From the NCBI RefSeq assembly GCF_030247195.1, contig NC_080671.1:432512539-432576538 (forward strand): a stretch of DNA of 64,000 bases, given 5' to 3'. Shown piece by piece: positions 45,817 to 56,389 of this stretch. The notes under the pieces are model-generated. The model made no database searches. It saw nothing but the letters and a program-made list of their open reading frames with translations, and was not told where the DNA came from. Each line of letters begins with the position of its first letter. Positions within the stretch are counted from its first letter, which is position 1. A program made the position numbers and the translations under genes. This stretch comes from Topomyia yanbarensis. Its lineage: Eukaryota; Arthropoda; Insecta; Diptera; Culicidae.

Positions 45817-47434
45817 CAGGGTGTTTGGTTCATGGTTAAGAATCTCTCGGGGGATGATAGACTATCATACTTGGAGAAAAAAAAATGTTCTACACATACC
45901 CTCAAATCTCAACCGTTACAGAGTTATTGAACTTTTTGTGTAAAAAACTTATTTGTCTTAAAATACCTCTAACTTTAAAAGTATGTTTTATATTTTAAAT
46001 GTTTTAGTTCCATTCGAAAGGTGAGAAAATTTCCTATTGAATGGTGTTCTCATATCTTTTAGCTAATTAGTTTTAATTACCTATTAGCTGTAAAGTAGTT
46101 AAAAGTTAGTGTTTTTGAGGAAGCTTTTGCTAATTTTCTCGAAATAATGAAGTATGATTATAGCAATATACATTATCCAAAAGTTGGGTTTTAGGACGAT
46201 TCATAATTTGTTCTTGGACGTCATATTCCTATCTCTTCTAATTTCTTTGTAATTTCATTACTATACTTTTCCTGTAACCGACTGGCAAGTGCTTAAAAGA
46301 CTCTAATCTAAAAATCGCTATTTACAAGATTTCATTGGAAAGCTGAGAAAATGTCCTATCAGTGTATGTACAAATATCTTTTAGTTAAGTGTACTAAATG
46401 ATTTTTTACTAACGAAATAACTCAAAATTTGTGTTTTTTGGAGTTTTTTAATTATTCTAATTATTAATCAACAATATTTATCGTTACTCTTGTTCATTTG
46501 ATGCCCTTTAATGTTCTCTATAACTTTTTATTTGACACTTTGTCCATATTTCTTTTCATTTTGTTGCTATTTAATAGTTAACACAGCATGACCTCGCCAC
46601 AAATGTAGTGGGTTCGAAATCGTTATTTTTGCATATGAAACGATGTGATAAAAACGATTTTGCGTCGAAACCAAAAGAGATAATTGGATGGAATCAAAGA
46701 AAGAACTGTAGAACTTGCTGAGATGCATTATTTCCATGATAATAATGGTGATGTTTATTATCTACTATTTTAAGAAAATTAACGAAAATGCTAATAATAG
46801 CACTAACTTTAAACTAATTTACTTCTAAAAGAATACTAAATTCACTTAACTGAAAGGTATTAATACATTTTTCTCTGTAAAATTTTCCTGGTTTTCGAAT
46901 AAAAAGAAAAAAAAAGTAGAATAAGTGCCATACTTATTCAATTAGAGCTGGTATTAGTGAAAATGAGATAAAAATATCCAAGTTGAATAGCCCAAACTCA
47001 TGAAAATAAGACAAGTAAGTGTATCATGTCAAAGAACGAATTATGCAGCTCTTCAAGACTAGCAATCTGGATTCTGGATTATTAAAATGATGAGGTTAAC
47101 TATTAGGATTTTCAAGAAATGAACGAAAAATCGATTAAAATTGTTTAATTTTCACTAAATTACTTTAAAAAGGCTACTTAAACTCATTAGCTGAAACATG
47201 TGACAGCATCACTCAATGCGAAATTTTCTCACCTTCCCAGTGGACCTAAAATATTTGAAATACAAAGTATACTTTTTCAGTTAGAGGTATTTTAAGACAA
47301 ATAAGTTTTTAACACAAAAAGTTCAATAACTTTGTAATGGTTGAGATTTGATGGTATCTGTAGAACAATTTTTTTCTCCAAATATGACAAACAATCACTC
47401 CTCGAGAGGTATTAACCATGAACCAAACACCCTG
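45817..47434. mobile_element. TA-flanked TIR element, 1,618 bp, non-autonomous
   Basis: Ends CAGGGTGTTTGGTTCATGGT and its exact complement, with TA at 45,815-45,816 and 47,435-47,436. Symmetry continues inward for over 200 nt: GTTATTGAACTTTTTGTGT, AACTTATTTGTCTTAAAATA and CCTCTAACT each recur reversed near 47,270-47,330. The inner region contains two related blocks with GAGAAAAT, TCCTAT and TATCTTTTAG near 46,025 and 46,340. TA target and TIR suggest the Tc1/mariner-IS630 supergroup, but there is no transposase frame. Confidence 0.83.
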
Positions 47435-47605
47435 TATGAGAAACAGGGGTGAACTAATATTGGACCGATTTTTAGTTTCTGCTTTGTGAGAGATGAGAAG
47501 GTAGACTGAATTGAAATATGTTCGAAAATCTACACGTTGATAGTGCGACAACCTAATCACCAATTGAACTGTATTCTTAAATTTAAATCGAGACGATCGA
47601 AATAA

Positions 47606-47730
47606 GCAGTTTTTTCCACACCGTGCCTTAGATCTTCATAATCCATAATCAATCAGCAGTACTGTAACAACATTCTACATAAGCTGATTGATTTTTATGA
47701 AGATCTAAGACACGGTGTGGAAAAAACTGC
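47606..47730. mobile_element. Hairpin element, copy 2
   Basis: GCAGTTTTTTCCACACCGTG and TTAGATCTTCAT with AATCAATCAGC mirror GCTGATTGATTTTTATGAAG, ATCTAAGACACGGTGTGG and AAAAAACTGC. Same family as 43,125-43,320; both are followed by TTTTGCCC and a TTCTC(T/C)GT word. Confidence 0.82.
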
Positions 47731-47924
47731 TTTTTTCGTTTTCGTCTTTTGCCCATTCTCTGTCCAAACTTGATTCTCCTAGGTCAAAGATATATAAAAA
47801 TGATGAAAATCTAACAAAATTGCACGAAATGCAAATGCACTACATTACTTTAGAACCCTACCGGTACGTATCGTTTGCTTCAGACGCGCATGTGAAATTA
47901 CTAGTATATCCATCGTAGTAAGGT

Positions 47925-48480
47925 TTTCAGTACAGTTAATGCTTTTTGGGCCGCTCAAAATTATTTAATATCTTCGTCGTGAAAACAATCAGTGTTTTAG
48001 TTGCAGCAACAGTTACCGACTACTTATTATTTTTCATTTCCATTTTTTGTGCTTTCCTTTTTACTGGTTTGTCTTCGTTAAAAATGTTCTTGATTTAACA
48101 ATGTTTCTAGACATTTTCTCGCTATTCGCCGGTACGATAGTCCTCAAACGTGTTATTAGGTACCGGGCACTCAGTGACTCCAAAATCTTGAATCGCGTGC
48201 AAACTCCAGAATAATGTTGAATCGAATCATTATCCCTACTAACAATCTATCTCCTCCCGTGTCACTCATGGAAAGCGCAGTAGTAAATGCGGCCTCTGGC
48301 AAAAAAGGGTGTCGACTTAACATTACGATGGGATTATCAGGAGTTGTAAATTGTACGTTACTCCCAGGCATTATCATCCATTGATCTTCTGTGCAATTTC
48401 AGCTAGTCCCGATCAATAACGGAGTAGCACCAGACCACACAAGTTTAAGCTCTGAAATATTATATTCTTAATATTAATTT
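47925..48480 (+). repeat. Family B dispersed repeat, diverged copy 3
   Basis: TTTTCAGTACAGTTAATGCT, GGGCCGCTCAAAATTATTT and GTCGTGAAAAC match the middle of copies 1 and 2; ACAATCTATCTCCTCC and GCGGCCTCTGGCA match the end of copy 1; TCAGCTAGTCCCGATCAATA matches the fragment at 9.6-9.9 kb. It links the separate pieces into one family. Confidence 0.7.
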
Positions 48481-48811
48481 TGACATTAAAAATGTCTTAC
48501 TCCACTATCTGGGGCTAGGTGTCATTCTAAAATCTAAACTATCTCCCATATAACGAAACTATGTAAGGTTTGCACGCTTATAACTCCGATATTACTAGAT
48601 GGATTTTAATCATTCATACACCAACCGATTCAGAAACACCTAACTTAAATATTGATAATAATTTAATATCTCCCCAATTAAAGACGACTTTTAAAAATTG
48701 GTAAAATTAAAAAGTTCACGAAAAACGGGAAAATTACCATTCGTGATGCAGATTTCTCAGACACAGCCGTCATTAGAGGGTAGGTTAGTCGCTCAATCAC
48801 ACACGAAAAGT

Positions 48812-48995
48812 CATAAATAGAAGCAACGCATGTCCGTTTAAATCAGTTGTTGCTCTTATCCCATACGAGCAACATCTCGTACACACTCTCACTCGCATCT
48901 AAGTGACTAAACCATATACGGTTAGTTTATAAATAGAGGTGACGCGTACCCGTTTGAATCAGTTTTTGTTCTTATGTCGAACGGATAAGATCATG
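48812..48995 (+). promoter_or_regulatory. Two tandem TATA/initiator core-promoter modules
   Basis: CATAAATAG at 48,812 and TATAAATAG at 48,928 are each followed, 33 nt downstream, by an arthropod-type initiator TCAGTT whose A is at 48,845 and 48,961. The two modules are 116-nt tandem repeats (shared CCGTTT(A/G)AATCAGTT). In the second module the sequence at +28 to +32 relative to that A is AGATC, which fits the DPE consensus RGWYV; the first has ACATC there. An ATG opens at 48,993 but the frame closes after about ten codons. The arrangement would suit a retrotransposon or LTR promoter; transcription is inferred, not shown. Confidence 0.5.
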
Positions 48996-50774
48996 GCTGC
49001 AGCGTCTGGGCACTACAATAAGCGGTAGACGCTATGCATTTTCGGCAGCGGTGGCCGTGTGCGGATTTTTCGGGTACCAGCACGGTATCACAGAATGATT
49101 TGCAAAGTGGGTGGGCGGGGTGGTTTGGATTTAATTCAATACGGTGTGTGCTGCTTAAGAGTGTTGCGTTTGAAAAAAATATATTTATTTTTATGCATGC
49201 GTGTGCATTGTAACTTGTTAATCCATGTTTACGGCGCTTTGTAGCTGCGTAGGGTAAAGAGCCTATTGGTTTTCATGTTTCATATTTCGGTTATATGTTT
49301 TTTATGAGTAAGGCATCTGACAACGTGCTTCTGTAGTTATTGCACTGTTAAGCAGCGTAGTATTTTCTATAGGAGAATACACTCAGGTTTTTACGCGGAT
49401 TTTGAAATTTACGCGGTTTTCATTTACACGGCCTGTATCCCCTGCTTGAAAAATCTGAGTGTAATTGCATCGGAAACAATCACATTTCCAGCAGAACTTT
49501 TTGTTTTCTAATTTCAAACACTTTTGTTTCGTACTGCACGCAACGGAAAATTTTAAAACAGAACTTACCGTCTTAGCAGCAGTTTAAGTGGGTGTTCTTT
49601 TTCGATTCAAATTCAAGCCATGTCTTAAGCGTTATTGGACTTAAAATTGTTTTCCCAGTTTATCCAGTCAGAATATCAGTCCTATCCTATGTATTTAAAA
49701 CACAGTTCTAATTGCGTTTTAAAGTATACAACAAATAGAACGGTTGGGTATACTAATTTAAATTTTTAAATAAATCTGTTTTAAATTATGAAACAAACCG
49801 CTGTACTGAAGATATAATTATGTCAGTCCTATTACCACATAAAACACCTATATCACATAAAACGCTGCAGAATTGGTTTAATAATACAATGATTACACTA
49901 CAGAGTTATAACACGTTTTAATAATTAGCAACAAGAAAAATGTCACCAAGATAGCATAAAAACCCGCTTTAACTGGTAGTGCGAACGTTGCATAACAATG
50001 TAATTTATCAAATAATTTCATTTTTTCCACCACTAATCGATCAAGAAATACTTAAACTTAAGATTGTTTACTTAAGTTCATTAGTCCATTATTGAAAATT
50101 TAAATGGAAAATGAAATTTCATATTTCATGGAAAATCTGTATATTTCCGTTGGCGGGCGTGGGCTTCCTCATCACAGCTCTCAATATGGAACTTTTCTGT
50201 TGAATATATTTTCTGGACAGACCAGCCTATTTTTACTAAATGGATCAGCCAACTAATGCCAATCACCTAGTGAGATACTTGATTAATTAATAGATTACCG
50301 TTAAAAAACCTTCAATAAATTATGTTTTGATGGGGAGGGTATATAGGAAATTGTAACATATGAAAACAGGCGAGTGAACAAGAACGTGAGTCGATATGTG
50401 TGATAGATAAAATTCATTTGCACGCTCTTGAAAAAAGCTGCATTTTTAATGTCACCGTGGTCGTGTCCTGTACACAACCCTTTAATTTTTTTATCTACTT
50501 TTGACGTAGGACTTACGTCTTTCTTTACTATACTGGGTATCATTTCAAAATTTTCAAAACGGATGCGTTACGTACACTTTGAACCTTAATAACTTTTCTC
50601 CTACTAAAGGAATTACTAATTTTGTTTCATAAATCGAAAGGAAAACGTTCAACGCTTGCTATTGATACCTTGTTTGCTATGTAAAACTTGTTTAAAAAGT
50701 CCAAAAACTACTTTTAGTGCGAATCAACATCAATGCTAGAACCTATAAATATGGGTGTCACAGTTTTTCTTAAA
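48996..50774. other. Mostly AT-rich sequence without a supported gene
   Basis: TTTACGCGG words repeat at 49,392-49,430. Near 49,670-49,830 TCAGTCCTAT occurs twice about 150 nt apart in an A/T-rich setting. No TIR or protein family was recognised. Confidence 0.35.
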
Positions 50775-51141
50775 GCCAGACGTGTCTAAGCCACAGAGCC
50801 GAACACACGTACGTGTGCTGCTCAACGAGAAGCTGCATTTGGACCACCAACCAAATCATAGCTACTGCCTTATCGCTGCCAACCAAGAACTGTCGTCGCC
50901 CTGCGTGAAATTCATCGCTCTCAGAAGTGGATAGAGTTACTAATTCGCAAGCTGCTCTTCCAGTGCCTAGTCCGTGAGATCGCACAGCATTTCAAAACCG
51001 ATCTACTCTTCCGGAGCTCAGCCGTAATGGCCCTCTAAGAAGCCAACAAGGCCTGCCTGGTTAGTTTGTTGGAAGATACCAATCTGTGCGCTATCCATAC
51101 CAAGCGAATAATCATCATGCCGAGCGGAAAACGGCGAAATA
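50775..51141 (+). pseudogene. Histone H3 pseudogene
   Basis: From about 50,868 the frame reads [55 protein letters not shown], a stop where H3 has Gln, [14 protein letters not shown] and [14 protein letters not shown]. This is collinear with the histone-fold helices of H3 (about residues 38-122). Further upstream (from ~50,775) the N-terminal tail is only faintly recognisable. About ten codons near the C terminus are deleted and a TAA closes the frame at 51,139-51,141. Functional H3 packs DNA in the nucleosome; this copy has an internal stop and non-conservative changes in an otherwise near-invariant protein, so it is dead. No other histone gene is adjacent. The histone-type stem-loop just downstream shows it came from a replication-dependent H3 gene by DNA duplication or transcript readthrough, not from a polyadenylated variant. 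Confidence 0.9.
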
Positions 51142-51156
51142 ATATTCACAACAAAC

Positions 51157-51172
51157 GGTCCTTATTAGGACC
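51157..51172 (+). terminator. Histone-type 3' stem-loop
   Basis: GGTCCTTATTAGGACC forms a perfect 6-bp stem with a 4-nt TATT loop, preceded by ACAAAC and followed by ACA, as in metazoan replication-dependent histone mRNA 3' ends. It starts 16 nt after the TAA of the H3 pseudogene. The canonical loop is usually TTTC or TTTA, so the second loop base is changed while the stem is intact. A related, broken version (CCGTTCTTATTAGGATG) occurs at 51,865. Confidence 0.8.
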
Positions 51173-51179
51173 ACAAAAT

Positions 51180-53790
51180 CGTTCTCAGAAGAATTACAAT
51201 TTCCATTTCGTGCTTTGAAAAATAACTTCCCTCTTATCGGGTTAGTTATTTTCTATAATATCCGAAAAATGTACGACAGAACCAATATAGTGACCAATTG
51301 GACGGAAGCAAGAAAATACCTACAAAAATTTGAGTCAGAAAAGTGACATTGACGAAAAAATGCTTCGATCGTTTCTAAGTGTTTGGCAGCTGAAGTTGCC
51401 GATTTGTTGTCCAACGTCAATTATTTGCGCTGTGCTGTACATAACAAACAAATTTTTGCGCGATTTGTTGGGAAATAATCAAAACAATTGTGCAGTAAAT
51501 TCCGTTGATTTTACCGTAAATTTTGATAGAAATGATTTTGTAAAAGCATTAATTAGCCGCGCTTTGGTGGTTTTTGCAAATCTTTCAAGAACATTAGTGA
51601 ATGTGGCAACCCTGCTACTAAGCGAAAGCCACACCAAAAAGAATGATGAAAATATTTCCATTTGTCTCACAAAAGGATGGACTTCCATCTGCACTAAGAA
51701 GTTTATAAAAGAGATCGCATTGTGATATACAATGCTCAATCGATGTGAGCTGCGAAAGAGGAATGTTCGTGTATGTACCCAGCAGAAGCGAATTCGGGCA
51801 AGGTTCGAATCGTTAGAAAGGATTCTCGTCTGGTATCACCAAAAATAGTTATCTGCAAACCGTTCTTATTAGGATGAAAACATAGTGGAGAAAGAATTGA
51901 ATTAGAAAGTTCCATTTAATAACTTGGATTGAGTTTGCACCTGTCAATCTGCTGTACATGTACCAGTGATTCATAGAAGCAAATGTTTATCAAATTATTC
52001 TACAAACCCGAAGGTTTTTGCAAGTCCTAGAAAATCAGTGAATGTGGCAATCTCATTCGTCATGAAATTTCGAGTAAACATTCATTCAAAAAGTGCATTG
52101 GTTCAAATTATCCATGAATGTTATATGATATGCCCAAGTTTAGTCCTACGTCAACACCGCGGTTATGTCCCGGACATTACCCACTCCTAGTTTTTACCGT
52201 TTTCTATTCTTTTTCATTTGACATTTTACATATAACTTCATTTTGCATTTTGGGCACTTAATATTTCTAAAAAAAATTATGCTAATTTTTTGGATGTTTT
52301 ACATTTGAATTTTTGATTTTTTTTTCATTATTGCTTTTTTATATGTAAAACATGTTTTCATTTTCAAGAATGATTTTTAATCAGCTTTTTATATTGTTAA
52401 CTTTGTATTTTTTAACATTTCTTACATGTTTCTACTTTCGTATTGATGTCATTTTTGCTTATATATTATTCTTTATTCTAAATTGTAGTGGGAGTAATTT
52501 GGACCCCTCGATTTCTAAGAAAATAGCAAGACTATCTGACTATCGTATATATTCGTGGACTCGCTATTTTGAAACATTAATTTTGAGAGTTGAAGTTTAT
52601 TCTTTGTTCTTTGTAGAAAGGAGATACAACGTGTTTCGTTGTTTTGCCATTCTTAAAACAAAAATTATTATAATGGAAAAACCGTGATTAAAGCAACAAA
52701 TAAAAGTAAAAAAATAAAAGATAAGTGTTTTGCAAAGCTTGAGGCTTCTATTTTATGGAATAATTTTTGTTTGGGTGAAAACACAGATATTTTCGAGACG
52801 CTCACCACTTTTGTGCGATATGAACGTACGGTGCTATTCGGACCCCCTATTCCGTCAACCACCGTTCAGCGGCTTGCGGCTGCGCACACCATTGCACACG
52901 CCACAGCAAAGAAAATACATGAGCCGCCAATCGACAGCTGTGGCATACCAGATTAAGTTTTTGTAAAGCAATTTATTTTTTTTACTTCTTAAGGAGTGTC
53001 TCTTGTAACTAATTCACAGATAAACATAATTTCATTGTAATGGTTCCGGCAGCACTGTATCAGATGGGGTATGTTCGGACTAGCGACAGCAAACTTGTCA
53101 AACGACTGACGTCTCATCGCGATACGAACCGACTGTCAAGAGGTGATTGGAGATCGTGAAACATCGGCGAACACGTGCGGATTCTAGTAATATTTGCCAA
53201 TTTCATTTTCTAGTATTGAATATTCATTTCATGCAGTTTTCATTACTGTATACTATTCCATTGAATTAGGTAACATCAGGTAAAATAGTTCATTGAATTA
53301 AATATGGTAGCAGAAAGTATATACCATTATATTTGGAGAAAATAGAATTAACTGTAGTCTGGATTGTTCAGAAGACTACCGTAAGTCGACAACAATATAT
53401 TTTCCAAACACTATAATCACTGCAATAAAACTTTTATAGCTTTAAGCTTCTCAATCATAAACGTTTGCTGCAAAGGGCTTCTTTCATTTCAATAGTAATA
53501 AAATGTATGGAAAATGACGGTCTGAATTGCCCCGTAGGGAGGTCCGAATTACCCCTACATTGTAAAAGGATGGTAAAACGTAGAGGTTTGCAAGTCGTCG
53601 CCTAGCGCTGCCATTGAGTGGTGCAAATGAACCTTTTATGGCATCAAAATGTAGCTGAGGTTTCAAACTAACAATTAGGACTGTCCGGTGACCGGTAACT
53701 TTTTTCACATCTATCCACCTAAAAGGGCGATTTGCTTAAGTAGGTCCGAATAGCCCCGGATTCCCTCATACTTTTATCATTAATCACATA
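51180..53790. other. AT-rich sequence without a confident gene
   Basis: Forward frames at 51,330-51,725 (131 codons), 52,352-52,687 (111 codons, Phe/Leu-rich) and 52,684-52,956 have no domain I recognise. GGTCCGAATTACCCC-like words occur three times at 53,519-53,760, perhaps part of an unresolved element. Nothing else can be supported. Confidence 0.35.
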
Positions 53791-53932
53791 TTTTTCATTC
53801 TTAAGCGGGTCGTGATTCTGAATGTGATATTCATTGTACAGTTCAGATATGTACGGGCGTAGGGAAGTGAATATCGCGTGTATCGGCGTGAAGAGCTCGA
53901 GCGTTTGTACGTTACGGTGTTCGCGTGTGCTA

Positions 53933-55038
53933 CACTGGCAAAAAGTGCACATTTGTATTATGTATGAAATTATATAATAATTTGCAGTAGAGTTTCACAC
54001 ATAATTTTTATAGTTGCTGGTAAATAACATCCATGCCTTCGTGGTGTATAATATTTATGTGGCCATCTATAATTGTTACTCACATGATATATTAAAGTTA
54101 TTTGTTGTGCGTTATTAATATTATGGATTTATACAAGCAAATTATATTTCGGAAATATGATATTTATTTGTGACAAAATGATATTTATTTCACATTCAAA
54201 TGGTGTTGTTTTCGTTAATAATAATTCTTAATTATACATACTTTTTATTTTATTCATTTAATTACTTGTATAGTATGTAGAGAGGCAGATCACGAGGAAT
54301 TCGTAGCGTCAAATAATTACAACATTATACCAGCAGTTTCCCTGTGTCGATGAAAATCAGCTGCGAAGTCTCTCAGAACAAAATGCCACTATTCCACACA
54401 TACTTCAATTTTAACGAGTCTGAAACCTACAGAACGGGGTCGATACTATATTGGACAAATTCAGAAACAGTGGACTTACATTATTCTGTTTCATCCACTT
54501 CTTGAGTAAAGTTTTTTTCCCGTAGAGAAACTCACTAAATAATATTAGAAAACTCAATATTTATCTACTTCTCTCACCATTTTGATTTTCTAACACATTC
54601 ACGAATAGCACATATAAATTATGTGTGAAACATTAAGTATTTTTGCAATGTCCCGAGCACACATAACAAATATATTGACAACTCTTAAAGTTCATGTGTC
54701 ATCTTTTTAATTTCTTAAACACATCTTAAATATATGTGTACACATCATAAGTATCCCCGAAGCACATTATAATTCTGTGTCACACATGATAATTATGTGT
54801 TTGCAAGCATATAGAATTCATGTATTACCACACATTGAAATGATATTTTTCAAAGGGCGTGTATATAAATTTTATGAGACGCGCTGAAAATGTTTATATT
54901 TGAAGCACATAATAATCATGTTTTGCTTCATAGATCTAATTATACACAAACAATTTTTATATGATTCATATAAAATTTATGAATGAGAAATTTATGTTCT
55001 GTTCCACATAAAAATTAGATTTGGTTTTTTTTACCGTG
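53933..55038. mobile_element. ACACATAA-word MITE with TA flanks, 1,106 bp
   Basis: Begins CACTGGCAAAAAGTGCAC and ends in the complement of CACGGTAAAAAAAACC; TA flanks lie at 53,931-53,932 and 55,039-55,040. An internal relative of the surrounding repeat at 55,117-55,160 reads GCACTAGCGTATATGTAACT uninterrupted where this locus reads GTGCTA, element, TAGCATGTATGTAACT, which confirms the ends and the TA duplication. The interior carries about ten ACACATAA/TTATGTGT words in both orientations. No protein frame. Confidence 0.85.
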
Positions 55039-55375
55039 TAGCATGTATGTAACTTCGCATAATCGGGGGCGAAAGTGCGCGTGGATGATCGCGAATGGCT
55101 CGAGGGTTTGTATGTTATCGTGTCTGTCGCTTGCACTAGCGTATATGTAACTTTGCGTGGATAAATTCGATTTCACAACCGTATGGCCACTCGCATATTC
55201 GTGCGTGTTCATGTCATGTGTTGTTTAGTGGATGCGAGCGTCATTTTTTGATTGGTCCAACTAAAGGCACGGGTCTATGCTGCTAGGACCGAAGGTAGAA
55301 ACTTTCGAACGTGACCGATTCATGATCGCGCGAACTGCCAATGCTTGAGACCGCGTTTGAAAACAGTGCTACAAC

Positions 55376-55931
55376 CGAGGATGAAAAATGCCTACATTTT
55401 CTGCGGCTGTAATTTTTCTGCCTACATTCTCATTTCTCTTTCGACGCGGCTGTTCTTCGCTATTGCCGGAAGCCCAGCGCTGTACGGCAGTCTGTAAGCA
55501 AAGCAGTAACATGACAAAGAAATACTGCCCCCAGTACAGCCACCAGACGCAAGCGGTACAGCTTCTCTTTCCTTATTTTACACTTTTTAATATTTTTAAT
55601 CTATTCAATATTCTCAATCACAACCGACGGCAATAAATGCGGTTCGTTCACGCCACGACCGGCTTCATCGCTTTCGTGTGCGGGCCTCTCCCTTTGACTA
55701 CGCAGAGAAAAGTGTACAAAGCGAGAGAACAAACTTTACTACGCCACACTCTCACCGAGCAGTCGGAGTACAGCAGCAAAACAAAAATGTATTCTACTGC
55801 TCTACGGGAAAATGTACTCGGTTTGGCTACCGTTCTGGCAAGAGCGGTAGTGATGCGTCGCTGTAGCGGTCTGTACGGCTTGTGCAAATGTAAATATACC
55901 GAAAAAATGTAGTTTACCTTTGGCATCCCTG
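55376..55931. mobile_element. hAT-like MITE, 556 bp, 8-bp target duplication
   Basis: GCTACAAC occurs immediately on both sides (55,368-55,375 and 55,932-55,939), an 8-bp duplication typical of hAT transposition. The family C copy at 39.9 kb has a single GCTAAAAC at the corresponding place, an empty site. Ends are imperfect inverted repeats: CGAGGATGAAAAATGCCTAC against the complement of CAGGGATGCCAAAGGTAAAC, each leading to a TACATTTT word. Overlapping frames on both strands inside it are short and unrelated to transposases. Confidence 0.85.
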
Positions 55932-56389
55932 GCTACAACGTTCACTTAATTATCGGGGTGTTTTAATGATGTATCGATTTAATGTGTAATCGCGAAGGCA
56001 ACGAGCGTTTGTACGTTTGGAATGGGAGAGGTTATGAGTGTATATGAGGAAATATGTAGTTAATTTTGTTAGTGAGTGCTACCATGAATCTAATTTTATG
56101 TATAGTATCAGATTTTTTACTCGAAGTAACGTAACAATACGATTTGGTCTATAAAATCGTAACTTATTCGCTGTATCTTGTTTTGTGAACTACATCACGA
56201 GCACAATTTGTGGCTCTATAACATATTTTAGTGCTCAGCGAAGTTTTCGATTTCTATCCAGACATCACACTGACCCTTATCAAACGAATAACGATGTTCG
56301 AGGTCCTAATAATTTTCTTATATCTGCCTATTACTAGTTGCTAAACGCGGGGCATAACTATATGATATTCAAACAAAAACTTAAATTTT

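Larger units (their letters stand above)
53800..56110 (+). repeat. Family C dispersed repeat, + copy with two insertions
   Basis: Family C segments lie at about 53,800-53,932, 55,039-55,375 and 55,940-56,110, separated by two mobile elements. Words include TGGATGATCGCGAATGGCTC, GTTTGTATGTTATCGTG, ACTTTCGAACGTGACC, TTCATGATCGCGCGAACTG and TTATCGGGGTGTTTTAATG. It is collinear with 39,480-40,160 and inverted relative to 32.8-34.5 kb. It also shows internal tandem similarity (the GTTAC/TATCGTGT...ATGTATGTAACTT segment occurs on both sides of the first insertion). Confidence 0.75.

Noticed and set aside
51330..51725. 131-codon forward frame
   Set aside because: No recognisable family, AT-rich, overlaps an open minus-strand frame; cannot be distinguished from chance.
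52352..52687. 111-codon hydrophobic forward frame
   Set aside because: AT-rich low-complexity sequence giving Phe/Leu/Ile runs; no signal or domain can be supported.
55388..55926. Overlapping 82-92 codon frames on both strands
   Set aside because: They lie inside a hAT-like MITE bounded by an 8-bp target duplication and do not resemble a transposase.
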